Shown piece after piece: positions 54,643 to 63,329 of a DNA stretch of 64,000 nucleotides (its first letter is position 1; every line of letters starts with the position of its first letter). The stretch comes from Cylindrospermum sp. NIES-4074 (GTDB taxonomy: Bacteria; Cyanobacteriota; Cyanobacteriia; Cyanobacteriales; Nostocaceae): positions 2,421,346 through 2,485,345 of the forward strand of contig AP018269.1 of assembly GCA_003994795.1 (NCBI GenBank), given 5' to 3'. The position numbers and the translations under genes are program-made. Below the pieces are notes generated by a model that had not been told where the DNA came from, did no database searches, and saw only the letters and a list, made by a program, of their open reading frames with translations.

Positions 54643-55122
54643 AATTCTACTTCCTTTGTGATGACAAATCTCAAAGGTAAACTTAAGAAAACTTTGGGTA
54701 ACCTATATGGCTTGAGAACATGGGTAGAATATGGTTTTCGTCAGTGTAAGCAGGAATTAGGTTGGACAGATTATCGGTTTACTAGTTTCCAGCATATTGA
54801 GCGGTGGTGGGAAATTATTTTTTGTGTTTACACTATGATTAGTTTACACTCTCCAACGTTCTTATCCTCCCTTCAATCTCCTCAAATTCCACCTGACATA
54901 TCAGAAAACAGTTCAGTTGATTTCACTGTGCATCAGCAATGGAATCATCAAACTGGATGGAAGAATACTCTCAATAATCTGCGCTTAATTGTCCAACCAC
55001 TTTTACTCTTTTGGTTGATTTATCCCTGGCTTGATGTTTTTCCCAATTCCAATTTGTTGCTCGGATTTAACCAACTTATTAGTGCTATGAATGGCTTCAA
55101 ACCCTTTTATTCCTCTGCATAA
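54643..55122 (+). pseudogene. C-terminal remnant of an IS701-family transposase
   Basis: The frame is open directly from the IS66 end and encodes NSTSFVMTNLKGKLKKTLG then LYGLRTWVEYGFRQCKQELG and WTDYRFTSFQHIERWWEII, the catalytic-glutamate region and C-terminus of IS701 transposases. The N-terminal two thirds are missing, lost at the IS66 junction. The downstream end of the IS701 element probably lies near 55150-55170 (TTTCGGAAAGTGACAGAAGA). Confidence 0.82.
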
Positions 55123-55170
55123 TTTACTGTATTTACTGCTTGTTTATTTCGGAAAGTGACAGAAGAGGGT

Positions 55171-56136
55171 TATAGCTATAGCCATCAAGATTAGGACGTA
55201 AACTATAAGAGTTCCCACATAGCATCTACCCCATTTCAATGGCTAAACCCTATAGTGATGATTTCCGGCAAAAGGTTATGCAAGCGATCGAATTGGACGG
55301 TCTCAAGAAGTGTGAGGCAAGCCTTCTGTTCAATATTAGTCGCAATACAATTAACTTGTGGTGTCAACGCAAAGCCGAAACGGGTGATGTCAAACCTAAA
55401 CAGAGGAAAGCATCGCCGCAGAAGGGCAAAATTAGGGATTGGGAGAAGTTTCGCACATTTGTCAAAGCGCAAGGGGATAAAACCCAAAGTGAAATGGCAC
55501 AGCTATGGGATGGACAGATTAGCCAACGCACAATTTCCAGGGCTTTGCAAAAGATAGGACATACTCGTAAAAAAAAACATACGGATATAGTCAACGAGAT
55601 GAAGCCAAGCGGGCAGCATTCTTAACGCAACTGGAGAACCCCAAAGCGCCGCACCTAGTATATGTTGATGAGTCTGGTATGGATGAACGCGATAATTACG
55701 GTTACGGATACTCCCCTGTTGGAGAACGCTTTTACGACCTCAAATCAGGTTGTCGCAAGGGTCGCATCAATATGATTGCTGGCTATCGAGATGGACAACT
55801 AATTGCGCCATTTACGATTGAGGGGGCGTGTAACCGTACCGTGTTTGAAACCTGGTTAGAAACTTGCTTGATTCCGATGCTACGACCCGGTGAGTGGGTG
55901 ATTGTCGATAATGCTACCTTTCATCGTGGCGGTCGGATTGCTCAATTAATTGAAGAGGCAGGGTGTCAGTTAGTTTACCTACCGCCTTATTCACCTGATC
56001 TCAATCGCATTGAAAAGTGTTGGGCCACTTTGAAAAGTAGGGTTCGCAAGATTTTATCCACATCGGATAATTTACGTGATGCAATGGAAATCGTTCTCAA
56101 GCAAGCAGCGTCCTAATTAATCTGGCTACGGCTATA
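55171..56136 (+). mobile_element. IS630-family insertion sequence
   Basis: Imperfect 28-bp inverted repeats (22 matches) run from TATAGCTATAGCC at 55171 and from its counterpart ending GGCTACGGCTATA at 56136, with TA at both outer edges, as expected for the TA target of IS630/Tc1 elements. Contains a two-frame transposase. It sits between the IS701 remnant and the rest of the broken ATPase gene. Confidence 0.88.
55239..56116 (+). CDS. IS630-family transposase, likely made by -1 frameshift
   Basis: Frame 1 (55239-55625) encodes the helix-turn-helix half (MAKPYSDDFRQKVMQAIELD ... SQRTISRALQKIGHTRKKK). Frame 2 continues as TYGYSQRDEAKRAAFLTQLE and then the DDE core to 56116 (first D in YVDESGMDERD, second in VIVDNATFH, E in NRIEKCWATLK). 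The two join by a -1 shift at a run of nine A at about 55569-55577, a classical slippery site in IS630 elements. Catalytic residues are all present, so the element looks functional rather than decayed. Confidence 0.87.
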
Positions 56137-57380
56137 TTAAGCAAATTTTTAGTCAAGAAATTGCACTAGACTTTACAAATCTCACATCATTACTACTACG
56201 TATAGGTGATAATTTAGATGAGATACCAACAGACCCAAGAGATGCAAAATCGATCATTGAGAAATATGGGACACTAGATGATCAGGGTGACGGAATCAGA
56301 AGCTTTGTGGGAATTGTAATTGCATTATTAGCAACTAATAGAAGCATTTTTCTCATTGATGAACCTGAAGTATTTCTACATCCACCTCAAGCTTTTCGCA
56401 TGGGACAATTTTTAGCAGAAAATGCAACAGATACCCGCCAAATTATTGTATCTTCTCACAGCACTGATTTACTTCAAGGTATAGTTAGCAAGACTAGAAA
56501 AGTCAATATTATCCGCATTGAGCGCCAAGGAAACACAAATTATTTCCGCCTACTTAATCCAGAACGTCTAAAAGAAATAATCAACGATCCATTACTTAGT
56601 TCAGCCCGTGTCCTTGATGGTTTATTTTATTCTGGCGCTATTGTAGTAGAAGCTGATAGTGATGCCAGATTTTACCATTCCGCCTCTAATAAATGTAGAA
56701 AAAATGCCGACTTTCACTTTGTTAATGCAGATAATAAACAAACAGTGAGTCGGATTAGAAAAATGTACCAAGATATGGGTGTGCGCTGTGCTGGAATTGT
56801 TGATTTTGATGTTCTCAATGATTACACAGAATTTAATAAGCAATTAGATGCTCTAGAACTTAGTGATGACGAAACTCAAAAAGCCTTGGAAATTCAAAAA
56901 CTTATCGGAAAAGTTGCTAAAGAAGTTTCTCCTGACGAAAGATTAGATAATTCTAGAACGAAGATAACAGAAATATTAAATGTTATAGATAACGTGCAAA
57001 AAAAAGAATTTGATTCGCCAGCAAAGGCTATGGGGGAAAAAAATAAAACATTGCAATTTATTAATAGACGATGCCGAGAGTTATCTGAATCTAACAAAGA
57101 TTGGAAAGATTTGAAGCAAAAAGGGCGAGATGCTTTACCAGAAGATATACAATCTAAGTTTGAAGAATTAAGGTTAATATGTGCCAAGAAAGGACTTTTT
57201 ATAAATCCATATGGTGAATTAGAATCTATGCTTAGTGAACATGGAATTCAACCAACAGATAATAAACGAGTATGGATTACACAAGCACTACAACTACTTC
57301 CAGAACTCCAAGTCGATTACCAAAAAAATCTTTGGAAATTCATCAAAGAAATTCATGAATATATTTTAGGCACAAAGTAA
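56137..57380 (+). pseudogene. OLD-like ATPase/TOPRIM protein, C-terminal part
   Basis: The open frame continues from the right end of the IS630 element: FSQEIALDFTNLTSLLLRIG, then GIRSFVGIVIALLA, Walker B FLIDEPEVFLHPPQA, the VSSHSTDLLQGI switch region and a TOPRIM-like domain (VVEADSDARFY, then GIVDFDVLND). About 410 residues survive, all needed for the C-terminal half. A GTG at 56307 could start a shorter product, but the P-loop is in the other fragment. Some codons between the two halves (perhaps tens) are missing. Confidence 0.82.
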
Positions 57381-57429
57381 GCATAGAAAGCTTTGTTGTG
57401 GTGGCTACAAATTTTTAACTAATAGGTAA

Positions 57430-57582
57430 CTTTTTGTTTATGAGCGCTTTTTTATCACCTTATTTATTCAAGAACTCGTTAACCAAAACCAACTTCTCTT
57501 GATGATTTACAATATTGACGGGGAGGTAATTGAAAAATGGCTACCATTGATGAATACCGACAACACATTCAAAACCTACTAA
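57430..57582 (+). pseudogene. Tail of xisH
   Basis: A frame preceded by a TAA at 57427 reads LFVYERFFITLFIQELV, then NQNQLLLMIYNIDGEVIEKW. This matches the C-terminus of XisH, which ends with a hydrophobic strand and a W just before xisI. The nuclease-like N-terminal two thirds are absent. The frame overlaps the xisI start, as intact xisH-xisI pairs do. Confidence 0.6.
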
Positions 57583-57869
57583 CTGCACGCGCTAAACTTG
57601 TTTGGGATAAACGCATCCAAGCTGAAACTATTTTCGACACTGAACACGACCACTATCAACTAGTATACGTTGGTTGGTTGGACTCAAAACGAGTTTATGG
57701 TACAGTCGTTCACGTTGATATTATTGATGGTAAAATTTGGATTCAGCAGGATGGTACAGAAGTCGGTATTGCTAATGAATTAGTTGAGCTTGGCGTTCCC
57801 AAACAAGAAATTGTTTTAGGTTTTAATCCTCCAAAATTGCGACAATATACCGACTTTGGGGTGGGATAA
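57537..57869 (+). CDS. xisI: XisI family protein (fdxN-element excision controlling factor)
   Basis: A 110-residue protein matching XisI: MATIDEYRQHIQNLLTARA, TIFDTEHDHYQLVYVGW, RVYGTVVHVDIIDGKIWIQQD, TEVGIANELVELGVPKQEIVLGF. GGGGAGG lies about ten bases before the ATG. XisI with XisH controls excision of the fdxN element by XisF in Anabaena; many cyanobacteria carry extra XisHI pairs of unknown role. Here only a tail of xisH remains, so this is an orphan copy. Confidence 0.92.
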   Translation: MATIDEYRQHIQNLLTARAKLVWDKRIQAETIFDTEHDHYQLVYVGWLDSKRVYGTVVHVDIIDGKIWIQQDGTEVGIANELVELGVPKQEIVLGFNPPKLRQYTDFGVG

Positions 57870-57921
57870 AGTCTATTAATTAACTAGAAAACGAGTCAAT
57901 ACTGCTCGGTCAAGAATATTC

Positions 57922-58018
57922 GTAGGTTGGGTTGAGGCTTTGGGAAACCCAACAAATACTTGCAAATGTTGGGTTATGCCTCCGGCACGCTACGCGAACG
58001 TTCCTCAACCCAACCTAC
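57922..58018 (+). repeat. Inverted repeat GTAGGTTGGGTTGAGG ... CCTCAACCCAACCTAC
   Basis: Perfect 16-bp arms at 57922-57937 and 58003-58018 enclose a copy of the CCTCCGGCACGCTACGCGAACG repeat and a smaller GTTGGGTT/AACCCAAC pairing. A composite, MITE-like dispersed unit after xisI. Confidence 0.8.
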
Positions 58019-58070
58019 TAGAAAATGTGTTCATTTACAACATATAGTGAAGTTGAGGATCTGAGCCTTT

Positions 58071-58691
58071 CTACTTCACCACATCCAACAAACACCGCAA
58101 CAGCAAAAAAGCCGAAGTACCCCCCGGATCTTGATGTCCGATACTCCTCTCGCCTAAATAACTCGCCCTTCCTTTTTTCGCTAACATTGGAATTGTCTCC
58201 TGTAACCCGTTCTCAGCCGCCGCTACAGCCTCCCGTAAAGCCTCCACAGTCCCCTGATCTATAGCTTCCCCAAAAGCCACTACAGCAGGTGATAGCACAT
58301 CTACCATTGTCTTATCGCCGAGTTGCGCCTTTCCGCGCTGAAGCACACCCTCTAAACCAGCTTGAAGTATTGCTAGCAAATCTTCTGCTGTTAATTCCTG
58401 CTTTTCCGTAACGGCGGAACTGGCGCGTAAAAACCAAGTCCCATACAAAGGGCCACTAGCACCGCCTATACTGGAAATTAAGGTCATGCTGACGGCTTTG
58501 AAAATGCTGCCAATATCCTTGTCTGCAAGACTGGGTAGTTGACTGCTGACCTTTTTAAACCCACGATCCATATTAATGCCGTGATCAGCATCTCCGATCG
58601 CCGCATCTAATTCTGTTAAATAATCTTTATTCTCCTCTATTACCGTTGCAAACGCCTGTAACCATTGCAATATCTGCCCTTGAGTTACCAT
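58071..58691 (-). CDS. dhaL: Dihydroxyacetone kinase subunit DhaL
   Basis: ADP-binding subunit of PEP-dependent dihydroxyacetone kinase. The 206-residue all-helical protein has the nucleotide-metal motif DAAIGDADHGINMDRG (aspartates that hold Mg-ADP), GGASGPLYGTWF and GDKTMVDVLSPA, then SYLGERSIGHQDPGGTSAFL. The stop of dhaK lies one base before its start, so the two are translationally coupled. Phosphate would come from DhaM (46171-48672). Confidence 0.95.
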   Translation of the reverse strand: MVTQGQILQWLQAFATVIEENKDYLTELDAAIGDADHGINMDRGFKKVSSQLPSLADKDIGSIFKAVSMTLISSIGGASGPLYGTWFLRASSAVTEKQELTAEDLLAILQAGLEGVLQRGKAQLGDKTMVDVLSPAVVAFGEAIDQGTVEALREAVAAAENGLQETIPMLAKKGRASYLGERSIGHQDPGGTSAFLLLRCLLDVVK

Positions 58692-58692
58692 C

Positions 58693-59766
58693 TCAAACCC
58701 CCCAGCGCCAACTTGGTGTGTTTACAGGTGCATCCCATAGCTGAATCATTTCATCATCCAATTTCAGCAGGGTAATTGAACAACCTTGCATATCCAAAGA
58801 TGTCACATAAGGGCCGATCAAGTTTCGCACAATTTGCAATCCTTGCTGTTCACAGATTTCTGCTAATTTGCGGTAGACGAGATACAGTTCAGATACAGGA
58901 GTCCCACCCATACTATTAACAAAGGCTAACAAGCGATCGCCTTTTTGCAACGCTGGACTAATCAATTCCACATCCACCCATTCCCCTGTGGCTTCATCCC
59001 ACTCCCGCACTGTCCGGTGATAATCTGTATCATTAATGATGGTTTGCGCTAAAATTTCCGTAATTTCATTTACAGATTTTAAAGTGGTGCGTTCCCTTCC
59101 TGGTTCGCCGTGAATACCTATACCTAATTCTATTTCGCGATCGCCTAATTCAAAAGTCGGTGAACCTTTAGCGGGAACAGTACAAGAACTGAGCGCAATT
59201 CCCATACTCCGTCCATGCAGATTTACCCGACGACATAAGTCTGCAACTTGCTGCAAATCATAACCCTGTTCTGCTGCGGCACCGCAAATTTTTTCTGCTA
59301 AAATCGTTGTACCTACACCCCGGCGTCCTTGAGTATACAAGCTATCTTTCACCGCCACATCATCATCAATTAAGATATTTAGGACGCGGATACCCTCCCC
59401 ACGGGCTAACTCCGTCGCCATTTCAAAGTTCATCACATCGCCGCTGTAGTTTTTGACGATATAAAGGATACCTGCACCGCCATCTACCTGTTGGGCTGCT
59501 GCTAACATTTGGTCAGGGGTTGGTGAAGTGAAAACCTCTCCAGGACAGGCTGCGTCTAGCATTCCTCTACCCACAAAACCAGCGTGCATGGGTTCGTGAC
59601 CACTGCCGCCACCAGAAATAATTGCTACTTTACCCTGTCTGAGTGCATCGGTGCGGTACACAAAAGTGGGGTCATAGTTGACTTTAATTAAATCAGAATG
59701 TGCGATCGCCATCCCTGCTAGACTTTCGCGCACAAAGTCTTCTGGTTTATTAATGAGCTTTTTCAT
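58693..59766 (-). CDS. dhaK: Dihydroxyacetone kinase subunit DhaK
   Basis: Substrate-binding subunit; dihydroxyacetone is held as a hemiaminal on a histidine. The 357-residue protein shows [44 protein letters not shown] and [11 protein letters not shown] with the active-site histidine, then [16 protein letters not shown]. Full length. First gene of the dhaKL pair; no dhaR-type regulator is seen next to it. Confidence 0.96.
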   Translation of the reverse strand: MKKLINKPEDFVRESLAGMAIAHSDLIKVNYDPTFVYRTDALRQGKVAIISGGGSGHEPMHAGFVGRGMLDAACPGEVFTSPTPDQMLAAAQQVDGGAGILYIVKNYSGDVMNFEMATELARGEGIRVLNILIDDDVAVKDSLYTQGRRGVGTTILAEKICGAAAEQGYDLQQVADLCRRVNLHGRSMGIALSSCTVPAKGSPTFELGDREIELGIGIHGEPGRERTTLKSVNEITEILAQTIINDTDYHRTVREWDEATGEWVDVELISPALQKGDRLLAFVNSMGGTPVSELYLVYRKLAEICEQQGLQIVRNLIGPYVTSLDMQGCSITLLKLDDEMIQLWDAPVNTPSWRWGV

Positions 59767-60239
59767 GATGCATGGTTGCGAGGGTGCTTAAAACCAGGAT
59801 AAAGGAATTTGCACCGCTCGAAGTTAGTTAAGCGCTTTTCGTTCCAAGATAAATCATTGCTTATGTTGTAATCATTACTCTTACATCCAATTATTTCTAC
59901 ATTTAGATGTATTGACAAAATCTACTCAACTTCAACCAGTCAAGAATGGCGGGCAGCCAATCACAGAGTTATAAATAAATCTATATTCTCTCACTGAAAA
60001 ATAAATAAATGTTTATCAATTAATGATTGCTATTGAGTTTGAATCTGAGTATTATCTTGTTGGATATAACCGTGCTTACGGTATTCCAAAAAACATACCA
60101 AAAGTCAAAGATCAGTGATCAAGGGCCATTTATCCCAGGAGTAATTAAAAGCTTAGGTTTTGAAGGGTCAACTTTCTCAATAACGAAAATTGGGATGGAA
60201 CCGACACACAATCCGTAACAGGATGGAGGAATTAGACCA
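59767..60239 (+). other. Intergenic sequence upstream of dhaK and transposase remnant
   Basis: AT-rich sequence that must hold the dhaK promoter on the minus strand. A 63-codon frame at 60027-60218 has no recognisable similarity; it may be decayed mobile-element DNA. Confidence 0.35.
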
Positions 60240-60700
60240 TGAAATGTCAATGGCCCATTGAACATCAACTGGCGAAAATAGTTGAGCATATACGCTCACT
60301 TGTAGACCCGCAAAGCCAAACTGACCCCAGTTTCAAAAGCACCCAGTTATATACTCGTCTGTCCACAGCAGAGACAAGCCGTCAACTGATAAAACTCAAA
60401 GGGTATAAAAGATGAACAACTGCCAACAATCAAGACGATGCGACGACGATTGAACCAGTTGGGTTATAGCTGGAAATAGGCTACCAAGACCAAACCGCTC
60501 AAGCAGATTCCAGAAACCTCAGCCATATTTAAACCAGTTGATAGCATTAATCAGTAAGCATATAATGACCCAAAGATACTACAGCTTTGTGTTGGCAAAG
60601 GTGGCATTTAAGACCACTGAATTTGTCCAAGGGGGGTGAAACTAGCTTTGCTACCGTTGCCTTAGACCATGATTTTCCTGATGGCATTACCCTCATCATT
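60240..60700 (+). pseudogene. Decayed ISAzo13-family transposase
   Basis: Across three frames one reads HQLAKIVEHIRSLVDPQSQT, FKSTQLYTRLSTAETSRQLI, LNQLGYSWK, TKPLKQIPETSAIF, KVAFKTTEFVQGG and ALDHDF, in the order found in ISAzo13 transposases (YTRLSAAEVRRQLI, IPETDAIF, DAKATV, DHDF). Stops and frameshifts interrupt it and the C-terminal half is missing. It marks old mobile DNA just before the lipid biosynthesis genes. Confidence 0.68.
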
Positions 60701-60933
60701 TATGAAGTTCTTATACTCGAATTAACAGAAATTGTATCCTGAAAGACGGACGCTTTGTTAAGCAACGCTAAAAACAGCAATATTATGAGTTAACCGACAC
60801 CCAAAATACACATTTTCAGAATTCACCAACAATATCTTCGCTACTTTTCCACGTAATTGCATAAATTTCAAATAACCATCTGTTAGATATAACATCACTC
60901 TCAGAGAATTTTAAACAAGGATTCAGATGTAAA

Positions 60934-62778
60934 ATGACTGTATATTTAAATACTCCTACCAAACCTCTGTGTGAGTTTCAGTTCTCTAACTTAGTGGATA
61001 TGTTGCGCCAACGAGCACAATATCAGCCCAACCAAACCGCCTTTATCTATCTACAAAACGGGGAAACAGAAAGCTCTAGATTGACTTATCAAGAGCTAGA
61101 TAAGCAAGCACGAACAATAGCAGCTTCTTTGCAAACTCTAAATATCTCCGGTGAAAGAGCCTTGCTACTATATCCATCAGGGCTGGAATTCATTGCAGCT
61201 TTCTTTGGATGTATTTATGCCCAAACTGTAGCTGTTCCTGCTTATCCACCTAGGCGCAATCAAAATATCCATAGACTCCAGGGAATTATAGAAGATGCCC
61301 AAGCACAAGTATTACTGACTACCACATCTGTGATGGAAAACATCAAGGCTAACTTCCATCAGAATCCAGAGTTGTCATCAATCCCCTGTATAATTACCGA
61401 GAATCTTGATAATAACTTAGCTAATACATGGCAGGAACCAGCTTTATTTGAAAACACGCTGGCTTTTCTTCAATACACTTCTGGCTCTGTAGGAATGCCA
61501 AAGGGCGTGATGATTAGCCATGCTAATCTCCTGCATAATTTAGCTCAAATTCATAAATGTTTCGGGCATACACCTAATAGTCAAGGCATAATTTGGTTGC
61601 CTTCTTACCACGATATGGGCTTAATTGGTGGAGTATTACAACCTATATATGGTGGCTTTCCGGTAACACTAATGTCCCCAGTTGATTTTTTACAAAAGCC
61701 TTTCTCCTGGTTAAGTGCAATTTCTCGTTATAAAGGTACTACTAGTGGTGGACCAAATTTCGCTTATGATCTATGCGTACGGAAAATTACTCCTGAACAA
61801 CGTGCTAGCCTTGACCTAAGCAACTGGGAAGTAGCGTTCACTGGCGCTGAATTTATCCGTGCAGAAACACTTGAACAATTTGCAGAGGCTTTTGAGCCAT
61901 GTGGCTTTCGTAAAGAAGCATTTTACCCCTGCTACGGAATGGCTGAAACCACCTTAATTATTTCTGGTGGGTTAAAATCATCCCAACCCATCCTTAAATA
62001 TTTAGAGGCTGCATCTCTTGAGCAAAATCGGGTAGTAACAGCCCAGAATCAGGAGGCTAACGCAACAATTGTAGGCTGTGGTCAGAACTTATCAGACCAA
62101 AAAATAGTTATTGTTGATCCGCAGTCCTTACAACAATGTCAGCCTGACCAAGTAGGAGAGATTTGGGTGTCAGGGCCTAGCGTGGCACTTGGCTATTGGA
62201 ATCGATCTGAGCAAACTCAAGAAACTTTCCATGCTTATTTAGCAGAGACTGGTGAAGGCCCATTTCTACGCACAGGGGATCTAGGCTTTTTACAGGATGG
62301 TGAGTTGTTCATTACAGGACGACTCAAAGATGTGATTATTATCCGAGGACAAAATCATTATCCACAAGATATTGAACTGACAACCCAAAAGAGTGATCCA
62401 GCACTACGTTACGATTGTGGGGCAGCATTTACAGTTGAGGTCAATGGATTAGAGAGACTAGTTATTGTTCAAGAAGTAGAACGTAGCTACCTAAGAAAAT
62501 TGAATGTGAATGCAATAGTAGGCAATGTTCGTCAAGCCGTAGCTAATAATCACGGGTTACAAGTATATGCCGTAGCATTAATCAAGACTGGAACTATTCC
62601 TAAAACTTCGAGTGGGAAAATTCAGCGTCATGCCTGTCGGTCTGGCTTTCTAGCTGGAACCCTAAATGTTGTAGATGATTGGAGCGAAAATCCGCAAAAC
62701 AAAGCGAAATTTTTACATTTACAAGCTGAAACCCAATCATTATTGCAGCAAGTACAATCTTCTAAACAATCTAATTAA
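60934..62778 (+). CDS. Fatty acyl-AMP ligase (FAAL)
   Basis: Activates a free fatty acid as acyl-adenylate and passes it to an acyl carrier protein. The 614-residue protein shows the adenylation motifs FLQYTSGSVGMPKGVMISH, WLPSYHDMGLIGG, FYPCYGMAETTLIISGG, LRTGDLGFLQDGELFITGRLKDVIIIRGQNHYPQDIE and PKTSSGKIQR, with the AVPAYPPRRNQ string characteristic of FAAL rather than acyl-CoA ligase. An ACP gene follows 19 bases downstream. This pair is the usual loading module of cyanobacterial lipopeptide and polyketide clusters (CylA-CylB, JamA-JamC). Confidence 0.94.
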   Translation: MTVYLNTPTKPLCEFQFSNLVDMLRQRAQYQPNQTAFIYLQNGETESSRLTYQELDKQARTIAASLQTLNISGERALLLYPSGLEFIAAFFGCIYAQTVAVPAYPPRRNQNIHRLQGIIEDAQAQVLLTTTSVMENIKANFHQNPELSSIPCIITENLDNNLANTWQEPALFENTLAFLQYTSGSVGMPKGVMISHANLLHNLAQIHKCFGHTPNSQGIIWLPSYHDMGLIGGVLQPIYGGFPVTLMSPVDFLQKPFSWLSAISRYKGTTSGGPNFAYDLCVRKITPEQRASLDLSNWEVAFTGAEFIRAETLEQFAEAFEPCGFRKEAFYPCYGMAETTLIISGGLKSSQPILKYLEAASLEQNRVVTAQNQEANATIVGCGQNLSDQKIVIVDPQSLQQCQPDQVGEIWVSGPSVALGYWNRSEQTQETFHAYLAETGEGPFLRTGDLGFLQDGELFITGRLKDVIIIRGQNHYPQDIELTTQKSDPALRYDCGAAFTVEVNGLERLVIVQEVERSYLRKLNVNAIVGNVRQAVANNHGLQVYAVALIKTGTIPKTSSGKIQRHACRSGFLAGTLNVVDDWSENPQNKAKFLHLQAETQSLLQQVQSSKQSN

Positions 62779-62797
62779 AACAAAAGCCGCATAAACA

Positions 62798-63127
62798 ATG
62801 GAAACTCAAAATCTTGACATTCAAAACTCTCAAGCTGTGCAAATACCTCTCAACACAGACAATAAAACTAGTAAATCAGTTACAAGGGCTGAGATTCAAG
62901 CTTGGATAGTTACCTACATAGCTGATTTGCTGCAAATTGATGCCGATGAAATTGATGTCACAATTCCCTTTGATCGTTACGGGCTAGATTCATCTGCTGC
63001 GGTTGGTATGACTGGGGATTTAGAGACTTGGTTAAGATATGAATTAGACGCTACTTTACTGTATGATTACCCAACGATTGAAATTCTATCCCAGTATCTA
63101 TCCGAAACAATCAATACTCAAAAATAG
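62798..63127 (+). CDS. Acyl carrier protein
   Basis: A 109-residue stand-alone ACP with a 30-residue polar N-terminal extension. Helix II carries the phosphopantetheine serine in YGLDSSAAVGMTGDLE; VTRAEIQAWIVTYIADLLQID precedes it. It should accept the fatty acyl group from the FAAL. Short spacing indicates one operon. Confidence 0.93.
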   Translation: METQNLDIQNSQAVQIPLNTDNKTSKSVTRAEIQAWIVTYIADLLQIDADEIDVTIPFDRYGLDSSAAVGMTGDLETWLRYELDATLLYDYPTIEILSQYLSETINTQK

Positions 63128-63329
63128 CTACATTTTGTTATAAAGAATACATTATAATCTTTATAACTTTGCTTGAATGTTAGTAGTGGATAATCCTGAC
63201 TTATTACGAAATAGCCAGGAATAATGCAAAAATTCTCACTCTTTTCAAGTGATCAATAGTTCTTGCCTAAATCTTGATCACATAATCATAATTCAAAAGT
63301 AATCAACTTGTTACTTCAGGAAGCATAAT

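Noticed and set aside
56307-57380. Reading the C-terminal ATPase fragment as a complete gene starting at GTG 56307
   Set aside because: The frame continues upstream to the IS630 edge with family-like sequence, and the P-loop is in the separate fragment at 52662.
46171-59766. A single contiguous dha operon
   Set aside because: Genes on both strands and several mobile elements separate dhaM from dhaKL, so they cannot be one transcript here.
60027-60218. 63-codon frame upstream of the decayed transposase
   Set aside because: No similarity recognised, weak start context, and location within decayed mobile DNA.
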